Positions 1 to 5,723 of a stretch of 6,990 nt of DNA are shown here, in pieces (position 1 is the stretch's first letter; every line of letters starts with the position of its first letter). The notes under the pieces were generated by a model, which worked only from the letters and a program-made list of their open reading frames with translations, ran no database searches and was not told the origin of the DNA. Origin of the DNA: DATKMG01 sp035541995. Its GTDB lineage: Bacteria > Acidobacteriota > Terriglobia > Versatilivoradales > Versatilivoraceae. The DNA lies in contig DATKMG010000246.1 of assembly GCA_035541995.1 (NCBI GenBank), positions 1-6,990 on the forward strand, in the 5' to 3' direction. The position numbers were made by a program, and so were the translations under genes.

Positions 1-627
1 ATGAAAGACGAATTGGTGTTGGGCTTTCCTCGAAAACTGCTGGATGATCTCGGGTCCTTTCAAGGCATCCAGTTGAATCACACTGATCGTTACCTTGAGG
101 CGATCCTCAGTCCTCGCAACACGCGATTTCTGCCAAGATCCCGAGCTGAAAAGGACCCCAATTTCAAGCAAATCATCCCTTACGTTCTTGTCATGTGTAA
201 CAACACATTTCTTCACTACGTTCGTGGTAAGAGTTCCGGCGAGAAACGGCTGGTCGCTATGGGTTCCATTGGAGTGGGCGGGCACATTAACCCTACAGAT
301 GAAACACTGTTCAGTCTCGGAGAGGATTTCTACGAATGCGCTGTTCAACGGGAATTGCATGAAGAATTACGCACGGACCGGAATTTCCACACCAAGATTG
401 TGGGGTTGTTGAATGATGATTCTACTCCGGTCGGCCAGGTTCATTTTGGGGTTGTCCATCTCTGCGAGCTTGAGGACAACGCCGTGGTCAAAGGCGAAGC
501 CTGTATCACTGGTTTGAAGTTCCTGACTCTCGAAGAATTGGCAGACAAACGGGAACAATTGGAAGGGTGGTCTCAACTCTGTTGGGATCATCTTCAAGAA
601 TTCCTTCACTTGTGGCGTCGAAGATGA
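1..627 (+). CDS. Nudix-family hydrolase (MutT-type predicted phosphoesterase), degenerate Nudix box
   Basis: This gene encodes a 208-residue soluble protein with no signal peptide. The Nudix region lies around residues 91-125. It opens with a GGH motif (G93, G94, H95) and holds the helix core R117-E118-L119-x-E121-E122, which in Nudix enzymes binds the metal that activates water to cleave a nucleoside-diphosphate-linked (or similar) substrate. The box departs from GX5EX7REUXEEXGU: the upstream Glu position is D109, the glycine after EE is R124, and the loop between GGH and the helix is longer than usual. A second conserved-looking strand, GQVHFGVVH, lies at 145-153, as in MutT-like proteins annotated as predicted phosphoesterases. 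The N-terminal 55 residues or so are not a domain I recognise. The ATG is at the window edge, so its ribosome site cannot be seen and a start further upstream is possible. The stop overlaps the next start (ATGA, 624-627). The substrate cannot be deduced. Confidence 0.82.
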   Translation: MKDELVLGFPRKLLDDLGSFQGIQLNHTDRYLEAILSPRNTRFLPRSRAEKDPNFKQIIPYVLVMCNNTFLHYVRGKSSGEKRLVAMGSIGVGGHINPTDETLFSLGEDFYECAVQRELHEELRTDRNFHTKIVGLLNDDSTPVGQVHFGVVHLCELEDNAVVKGEACITGLKFLTLEELADKREQLEGWSQLCWDHLQEFLHLWRRR

Positions 628-1559
628 AAAGGCTGATCTTCTGTCTCTGCCTCTTAGCTGCTTGCGGGCTCCCAGCATCGTGTTCCAGGCCCGAACCCAG
701 GGAGATCACCTATCGAGCCATCCAAGAGGGTGAAATTTGGTTCAGGAACTCGGTTATTCAGTTGCGCTTTGACAGCGAAATGTATTGCCGCGTTTACTTT
801 GACCGGGATAACCGGGTCCGTTCCATCAATGACATACCCATCGTTCCTTCCATTGCCAAGCCTCCTTATTTCATCGAAGTAAACGGGAAAGAACTCAAAG
901 ATTTCGAAGTCGATTATCGCAACCTGGGCGTATCCGACTTGAGGACTCCACTTGGGATCGGGAAAGAGCTACACCTGACCGGGTATGCAAAGACAGAGGA
1001 TGGGCTTACAATAGAAAAGAGAGTCAGTGTAGAGTTCTATCAGGATTTACCGGATGCTGCCATTTTCTCGGTTTCTTATCGCAATGTTGAAGCCGAAAAG
1101 CCCGTTCATATCAGCAAGGTTGTCAGCAATTTCTATCGTATGGATGCAGCCCGGGTCCATTCTCGATCCGCGCGTTATGCCTTCCACTATTTTGTGGGAT
1201 TGAGGTCCAGCCAGCCTCAAGGGCCTCAGCCGGTTACTGCCGATTTCTCACAGGTCTTCACGACCCGGTCATCGAACCCTGACCCAGGAAAACAATTGCC
1301 TTTCATTGACCTGTGGACCCAGGAAATGGGCATGGCGGTCGGAGATCTTTCCAGCCGGGAGAGAGTGCTATTTCTGCCGATCATGGTGGCAACTGACCAA
1401 TGCGTTGAAATTTCGATGCAGTCTCGAGAGTCAGTCGACCTGGGCCCCAACGAGACGCTACCGGTTACGAAGTCTTTCCTGATGGTTCACTCGGGAGATT
1501 ACCAGGCTGCCTGGAAACGGTACCTGGAAGTCCGCAGGACATTGGGCTCCAATCCTTGA
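624..1559 (+). CDS. Putative lipoprotein, stand-alone glycoside-hydrolase-type beta-sandwich domain
   Basis: The preferred start is the ATG at 624, overlapping the upstream stop in an ATGA. It gives 311 residues and puts a lipoprotein signal at the N-terminus: K2-R3, a short Leu/Ile/Phe/Cys hydrophobic stretch (4-13), then LAAC with C14, or alternatively PASC with C20, as the lipidated cysteine. An in-frame ATG at 567 would bury this signal. The mature part looks all-beta. Stretches such as GLTIEKRVSVEF (127-138), LPFIDLWTQEMGMAVGD (225-241), LGPNETLP (273-280) and HSGDYQAAWKRYLEVRR (289-305) resemble, from memory, the N-terminal supersandwich of alpha-galactosidase-type (GH36-like) proteins, where the last segment leads straight into the catalytic barrel. 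Here translation ends six residues later, so there is no catalytic domain. It could be a carbohydrate-binding lipoprotein, a regulatory relic or a truncated hydrolase. No ribosome site is clear, so translation is probably coupled to the Nudix gene. The lipoprotein call is fairly secure; the domain assignment is tentative. Confidence 0.72.
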   Translation: MKRLIFCLCLLAACGLPASCSRPEPREITYRAIQEGEIWFRNSVIQLRFDSEMYCRVYFDRDNRVRSINDIPIVPSIAKPPYFIEVNGKELKDFEVDYRNLGVSDLRTPLGIGKELHLTGYAKTEDGLTIEKRVSVEFYQDLPDAAIFSVSYRNVEAEKPVHISKVVSNFYRMDAARVHSRSARYAFHYFVGLRSSQPQGPQPVTADFSQVFTTRSSNPDPGKQLPFIDLWTQEMGMAVGDLSSRERVLFLPIMVATDQCVEISMQSRESVDLGPNETLPVTKSFLMVHSGDYQAAWKRYLEVRRTLGSNP

Positions 1560-1680
1560 CGGGTGGCCTACTGGTGAATTACCCTTAGGTGATGAGGGGG
1601 AAGTGGGCGAGCTCTGATTGCCATCTGGAGCAGCGTTGGACTGTCGCCTTCTTAATTGGAGTGCGACAACTGGTCACATT

Positions 1681-2805
1681 ATGGGTTTGCCAAAGATCAA
1701 GCTAGGAAGAATGGTGGGGATTACTTTTCAGATTGATCCCACTTGGTTCATCGTATTTCTGCTCATTACCTTCTCGCTGGTAACTCATTTCTCACACCAA
1801 TTTCCCGATTGGAACCCGGCTTTCTTCTGGGTGGCAGGTCTCGGCACCAGTCTCCTGTTTTTCGTTTCCGTGCTCCTGCACGAACTAGCCCATAGCCTTG
1901 TGGCCGTGGCTAAAGGGATTCCGGTACGGTCAATCACCCTGTTTATCTTCGGCGGGGTGGCCCAGATCAGTCGCGAGGCCAATCGTCCCGGCACTGAGTT
2001 TCTGGTGGCCTCTGCCGGACCATTGGCGAGTGGCATCATTGCGTGCTTCTATGCGCTCCTTTGGTGGCTGACGCGAGGCCGTCTTCCGGTGGTGTCGGCC
2101 TTGGCTGAGTGGTTGGTGGATATCAACCTCCTACTAGCCGTGTTCAACATGATCCCCGGGTTTCCTCTAGATGGTGGACGCATCTTGCGTTCGATCATCT
2201 GGGCCATCTCGCGAGACTTCAATCAAGCCACCCGTGTTGCTACCACCATAGGAAGGGTCACGGCCTATTTGATCATCACGTGTGGTGTCGTGGTAGCTGT
2301 ATTTGGAGAGGGCAACTTTTTGAATGGCCTTTGGATCGGTTTCATTGGCTGGTTTCTGCTGACGGCGGCGCAACGCAGTCAACAGCAGATTCAACTTCGC
2401 GAGACCCTTTCGGGGGTCAAGGCTAATGATTTGATGACTCGTGACTGCCCGCGCGTCCCGGTGGGAATCACCTTGTCACGATTTCTCGATGAATTTGTCT
2501 TCCCCTCCGGGCGGGATTGTTTCCTGGTCATGGAACAGGACATGCTGCGAGGGGTGGTGACCTTACATGAAGTGAATCGAATCCCCAAGCCCAACTGGGA
2601 GCGGACAAGGTTGGAAGACATCATGCTGCCCCTCGAGCGCTTGAGATGGGTTCGCCCGGATCAAGACGTCATGAAGATTCTGGAACACATGGATCGCGAA
2701 GGCATCAGCCAGGTTCCGGTAGTCGATCATGGCCGACTGCTAGGCATGGTTGGCCGCCATGAAATTCTGCATCTGCTGCAAAGCCGGCTCGAAGTGACGG
2801 CTTGA
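1681..2805 (+). CDS. M50B site-2-protease-type membrane zinc metalloprotease with C-terminal CBS pair
   Basis: This gene encodes a 374-residue polytopic membrane protease of the class that cuts substrates within or next to the membrane. The zinc-binding HExxH is H67-E68-L69-A70-H71 inside a hydrophobic segment (about 48-74). The third ligand is D164 in NMIPGFPLDGGR (156-167). Other hydrophobic segments lie near 22-37, 105-129, 138-159, 192-209 and 211-230. Two CBS domains follow in the cytoplasmic tail (about 249-300 and 312-364). CBS pairs in related proteases are thought to bind adenine nucleotides and adjust activity. The start MGLPKIKLGR fits the family N-terminus. A TTG at 1618, in frame and 14 bases after a purine-rich GAGGGGGAAG (1594-1603), would add 21 residues unlike the family, so I prefer 1681 although its own ribosome site is weak. 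There is no PDZ domain, so it is not the RseP type. The stop overlaps the amidase start by one base, so the two are probably co-translated. The natural substrate is unknown. Confidence 0.93.
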   Translation: MGLPKIKLGRMVGITFQIDPTWFIVFLLITFSLVTHFSHQFPDWNPAFFWVAGLGTSLLFFVSVLLHELAHSLVAVAKGIPVRSITLFIFGGVAQISREANRPGTEFLVASAGPLASGIIACFYALLWWLTRGRLPVVSALAEWLVDINLLLAVFNMIPGFPLDGGRILRSIIWAISRDFNQATRVATTIGRVTAYLIITCGVVVAVFGEGNFLNGLWIGFIGWFLLTAAQRSQQQIQLRETLSGVKANDLMTRDCPRVPVGITLSRFLDEFVFPSGRDCFLVMEQDMLRGVVTLHEVNRIPKPNWERTRLEDIMLPLERLRWVRPDQDVMKILEHMDREGISQVPVVDHGRLLGMVGRHEILHLLQSRLEVTA

Positions 2806-4304
2806 TGGCAAACGGAGAACTTCGTCGCCGCCCAAGAACCCTAATCGTCTTCTTATTGGATCTGTTATTTCATAGTGACACCTCCCCCCTCACCCGACCT
2901 TGTGGAAGCTTATCAAGCTTCCACCCCTCTCCCCTCGGGGGGAGAGGGACTGGGGTGAGGGGGCGGAGTCACCATATTCCGCAAGTCTTTATAATATTAG
3001 CCCTTGCGGTCCTGCCTCTTATCGCGGCTAAACGGAACAATCCAAAATCACTCTCTATTATTGATTACCAAGGACACCTTAATCCCCACTTCGAGAAGCG
3101 CGTTCGGAAAGAGACCCGTTTCATTATCGTTCATTCCACAGAAAGTTCCCTTCCCAGTGCCTTAAGAACCCTCTCGCGAGGTCGGGTTCGCGGCGGACGC
3201 TACGTGACTTATGGGGGACATGCACATTACCTCGTGGCACGGGATGGGGCAATTTACCGGATACTGGATCCCAAGTACTGGGCTAATCACGCCGGGGTGA
3301 GCATGTGGAATGGACTCTCCGGCCTCAGTGATTATTCGGTCGGCGTCGAGCTGGAGGGGTTTCATAACGTACCCTTCGAAGAGGCCCAATATTCCTCGCT
3401 GCGACTTCTTCTCAATATGCTCAAACAACGCTACCACGTTGCAGACCGTGACGTCCTGGAACACTGTCGTGTGGCCTATTCCATGCCCAACCGATTCCAC
3501 GCGGAAAATGCCCGCGGCCGAAAGAGCGATCCGGGCATAGACAATTTTGATCGGATCAAGGCGGGCTTGATGAATGAATATGCGCAAGACCCGGATGTAG
3601 TGGCGGGAAGAGTGAGAGGGAGTCCCAGCATAACGCGGTCTGGCGGCCAGGCCGTCATCCAGGCCGAGGAGGAGACCGAAGAAGAAGAGGAGGCGTCGGA
3701 AGCGGCCGGAGCCCGCCCCGCCCCCTTACTTCTCCACACCGGCGAGACTGCGTGGAGAGTGGCGGGGGCTCAATACAATTCAGCAACGACAGTCTACACT
3801 TTTCCCAACGGGGCCGTCTTCCGTGGCAGTGAAATTAAGGATTGGTCTGATCTTCCCGTGGGAACAGAAGTCCGCCTCGGAGTCCCTTTGGAGAAGATAG
3901 AGGGGCTGACAGATGTTGGGGTCAACAAGGTGAAGAAGATCGCCTCTCTTCACGGGACCGAGGTGATTGTTCCGGAAGTGACAACAACCCTGACGCCATG
4001 GAAGATTGCCAATGTCCTCCAGGATTCGGCCATTACCTTCTATGTCTTCCCTGACGGCACTGTCCATGCAGGGGAGACTTGCCGGAACACCAGTTCGATT
4101 CCCTTAGGTAGCAAAGTGCTGGTTGCCTACAGGCAGATCCGGCGGCCACAGACCCGAGACAAGCTGGGAGAAGATCTGGGAGAAATCTACTTGGACCCTC
4201 GAACGCTTTACCTCTTTCCTGACAGATCACTAAAATCCGGCGACCAGATCCAGGACTTCAGTACACTTCCTACGCGGATGATTGTATTTGCCAAGATTGA
4301 ATAA
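2805..4304 (+). CDS. Zn-dependent N-acetylmuramoyl-L-alanine amidase with C-terminal triplicated motif
   Basis: This gene encodes an exported or membrane-anchored peptidoglycan hydrolase (Amidase_2 fold) that would cleave the bond between N-acetylmuramic acid and L-alanine. From the ATG at 2805 it has 499 residues. The catalytic domain spans about 100-255. Probable zinc ligands are H110 (in FIIVHST), H220 (in LEHCRVAY) and D242 (in GRKSDPG), with K240 and the GVELEG motif (E182, E184) at the expected catalytic places; an Asp third ligand is the AmpD pattern. A Glu-rich linker follows (288-299, nine Glu in twelve), then three copies of a short motif near 327-360, 408-441 and 466-497. The N-terminus is odd. 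Residues 1-22 have RRR plus a short hydrophobic run, residues 27-55 are translated from a palindromic repeat, and the best hydrophobic export segment is 61-75. The true start may therefore be the GTG at 2955, which gives MRGRSHH before that segment and has purine-rich GGAGAGGG 8 bases or so upstream. The ATG at 2805 overlaps the protease stop. Enzyme class is secure; the start is not. Confidence 0.9.
   Translation: MANGELRRRPRTLIVFLLDLLFHSDTSPLTRPCGSLSSFHPSPLGGRGTGVRGRSHHIPQVFIILALAVLPLIAAKRNNPKSLSIIDYQGHLNPHFEKRVRKETRFIIVHSTESSLPSALRTLSRGRVRGGRYVTYGGHAHYLVARDGAIYRILDPKYWANHAGVSMWNGLSGLSDYSVGVELEGFHNVPFEEAQYSSLRLLLNMLKQRYHVADRDVLEHCRVAYSMPNRFHAENARGRKSDPGIDNFDRIKAGLMNEYAQDPDVVAGRVRGSPSITRSGGQAVIQAEEETEEEEEASEAAGARPAPLLLHTGETAWRVAGAQYNSATTVYTFPNGAVFRGSEIKDWSDLPVGTEVRLGVPLEKIEGLTDVGVNKVKKIASLHGTEVIVPEVTTTLTPWKIANVLQDSAITFYVFPDGTVHAGETCRNTSSIPLGSKVLVAYRQIRRPQTRDKLGEDLGEIYLDPRTLYLFPDRSLKSGDQIQDFSTLPTRMIVFAKIE
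2882..2968. repeat. Three-armed palindromic repeat element inside the amidase reading frame
   Basis: Outer arms CCCCCTCACCC (2885-2895) and GGGTGAGGGGG (2953-2963) are perfect 11-base inverted repeats. They enclose two further perfect hairpins: GTGGAAGCTT (2902-2911) with AAGCTTCCAC (2915-2924), loop ATC; and CCCTCTCCCC (2925-2934) with GGGGAGAGGG (2939-2948), loop TCGG. Together they can fold into a cloverleaf-like shape. The CCCTCACCC...CTCTCCCC...GGGTGAGGG pattern resembles dispersed palindromic repeats seen between genes in many environmental bacterial genomes. Here it stays open in the amidase frame and would be translated as about 29 Pro/Gly/Arg/Ser-rich residues, or else it forms the leader just upstream of an internal start. 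Confidence 0.85.
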
Positions 4305-4373
4305 GTCCAAGGTCCAAAGTCCTTGGACTTTGGACCTTAGACTTTGAACTTTGGACCTTGGAACTTGGACTTT
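4302..4373. repeat. Heptanucleotide repeat array (GGACYTT) with a 14-bp inverted repeat, starting on the amidase stop codon
   Basis: From 4325 to 4373 there are seven consecutive 7-base units: GGACTTT, GGACCTT, AGACTTT, GAACTTT, GGACCTT, GGAACTT, GGACTTT. Just before them, 4302-4322 holds three units in the opposite orientation (TAAGTCC, AAGGTCC, AAAGTCC), the first of which contains the TAA stop of the amidase gene. The junction makes a perfect 14-base inverted repeat, 4309-4322 with 4325-4338, separated by TT. It could form an RNA hairpin after the amidase gene, but no T-run follows directly, so I do not call it a terminator. A stray copy, TGGACTTTTGA, recurs at 4411-4421, identical to 4366-4376. 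The pattern is like the short tandem heptamer repeats described in heterocystous cyanobacteria, but the unit is different. Confidence 0.85.
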
Positions 4374-4458
4374 TGATCCTGTATTCAATTCGCTTGGCTA
4401 TGGTATAGTCTGGACTTTTGAAACGAAGCCTGAACTCTTAGGAAAGTGAGTTTCCGCC

Positions 4459-5601
4459 ATGATCAAAGAACGACTCTTCACGCCGGGTCCGACCCAACTG
4501 CTACCCCAAGTCCAGGTCGCCATGTCGCAGCCGATCTTGCATCACCGGACCGACGAATTTCGCGCGATCGTCAAAGAAGTGCTGGAGGATTTGAAGTACC
4601 TTTACAACACCACAAATGACGTCCTGCTCTTCGCTTCCTCAGGCACGGGAGCGATGGAAGGTGCTGTGGTCAATTTACTCAGCCCCGGTGACAAGGTTAT
4701 CGTGGTCAGCGCCGGGAAATTTGGCGAACGATGGATTGGTCTCTGCAAGGCATACGGGGTCAATGCTCAAGTCGTGTCGCTGCCTTATGGGGCAGCCGTG
4801 GATCCCCGGCAGGTTGCCGATCTCCTCGAACAGCAACCCGACACACGCGCCGTGTTTGTGCAATACACTGAGAGTTCGACCGGGGTTCGGCACGATGTAA
4901 AGGCCCTGGCAGAAATCGTTCACCCTCTTGCTGACACAGTACTCGTTGTAGACGCCATCACTGGTTTGGGAGTTATGGAGATGCCTGTCGATGAATGGCA
5001 TCTGGATGTGGTGGTGGGAGGTTCACAGAAGGCTTTAATGATTCCACCGGGTCTGGCTTTTGCCAGTGTCAGTGCGAAGGCGTGGAAGATGATGGAAAAC
5101 TCGAAATCACCCAAGTACTACTTTGATTTTCAAAAGGAACGAAAGAACCTGGCCAAAGGAGAAACAGCGTACACCCCTGCCATCACGCTGGTAGTTGCGT
5201 TGCGGGAGGCACTAAAATTCATTCGACAGATCGGGCGCGATCGTCTGATCTGTAACGCCGGACTTCTGGCACGGGCAACGCGCGCGGCGGTTCAAACACT
5301 GGGGTTGAAGCTCTTCGCCGAAGCCTCACCCAGCGATGCTCTCACGGCTGTCTGTGCGCCCGAAGGATTAGACTCTGGCGCCATCATCAAGGAGTTCAAG
5401 AAAAACTTCGGAGTCATTGTGGCCAATGGCCAGGGAGAAATGAAAGGGAAGATCTTCCGTATCGCTCACCTGGGTTATTACGACTTTCCCGATACAGTGG
5501 CCATTGTAGCTTGCCTGGAGATCGTCCTGGAGAAGCTAGGGCTGCCAATAGAGCTTGGTTCCGGTGTGAAGGCCGCTCAGCAAACTTACTTGCATCGTTA
5601 A
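4459..5601 (+). CDS. Class V PLP-dependent aminotransferase (serine/alanine-glyoxylate type), likely phosphoserine route
   Basis: This gene encodes a 380-residue cytosolic fold-type I pyridoxal-phosphate enzyme of the alanine-glyoxylate/serine-pyruvate aminotransferase family, about the usual full length. Landmarks are FTPGPTQ (7-13) and HHRTDEF (28-34), which are typical of the family N-terminus; SSGTGAME (60-67), the cofactor phosphate loop; D165 in VVDAITGLG, which pairs with the pyridine nitrogen; K191 in GGSQKALMIPPG, the Schiff-base lysine; and R334 in FRIAHLGY, the substrate-carboxylate arginine. It lies 122 bases ahead of serA on the same strand. A class V aminotransferase next to serA is known from other bacteria, for example Thermotoga, so it probably transaminates 3-phosphohydroxypyruvate with glutamate or another donor in place of SerC; this is inference. 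Alanine-glyoxylate or serine-glyoxylate exchange is the main alternative. The leader has AGGA (4440-4443) and GTGAG (4446-4450) upstream of the ATG, a modest ribosome site, and TATAGT at 4404-4409 as a weak -10 candidate without a good -35. Confidence 0.93.
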   Translation: MIKERLFTPGPTQLLPQVQVAMSQPILHHRTDEFRAIVKEVLEDLKYLYNTTNDVLLFASSGTGAMEGAVVNLLSPGDKVIVVSAGKFGERWIGLCKAYGVNAQVVSLPYGAAVDPRQVADLLEQQPDTRAVFVQYTESSTGVRHDVKALAEIVHPLADTVLVVDAITGLGVMEMPVDEWHLDVVVGGSQKALMIPPGLAFASVSAKAWKMMENSKSPKYYFDFQKERKNLAKGETAYTPAITLVVALREALKFIRQIGRDRLICNAGLLARATRAAVQTLGLKLFAEASPSDALTAVCAPEGLDSGAIIKEFKKNFGVIVANGQGEMKGKIFRIAHLGYYDFPDTVAIVACLEIVLEKLGLPIELGSGVKAAQQTYLHR

Positions 5602-5723
5602 AAGTTCAGAAAACGCCTCATCATAATAGATCACGAGGTATGGGGAAGGGTTTTGCCACGCTGTGAGATCGGTGCCTGTGTACCGAATTCATAATTTCCA
5701 TTCTATTGCCGGGATAATCGCCT

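Noticed and set aside
1642..1668. Inverted repeat TGTCGC...GCGACA upstream of the protease start as an operator or hairpin.
   Set aside because: Only six bases per arm with a 15-base loop, which is expected by chance in a gap this size.
1618..1680. TTG start at 1618 giving a longer protease.
   Set aside because: The extra 21 residues do not look like the family N-terminus, whereas the ATG at 1681 gives the expected short basic lead-in to the first membrane segment.
3162..3587. A 141-codon open frame on the - strand opposite the amidase catalytic domain.
   Set aside because: The + strand frame here carries the amidase zinc ligands and conserved motifs; the reverse frame shows no recognisable domain and is explained as a coding shadow.
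4309..4338. The 14-base inverted repeat as a rho-independent terminator of the amidase gene.
   Set aside because: The stem is not GC-rich, the spacer is only two bases and no T-run follows; it is better explained as part of the heptad array.
5602..5723. Possible promoter or leader regulator before serA (for example TTGCCA at 5653-5658, CATAAT at 5690-5695, GATAAT at 5713-5718).
   Set aside because: None of the hexamers pair at a 16-18 base spacing, and no riboswitch or attenuator structure is visible.
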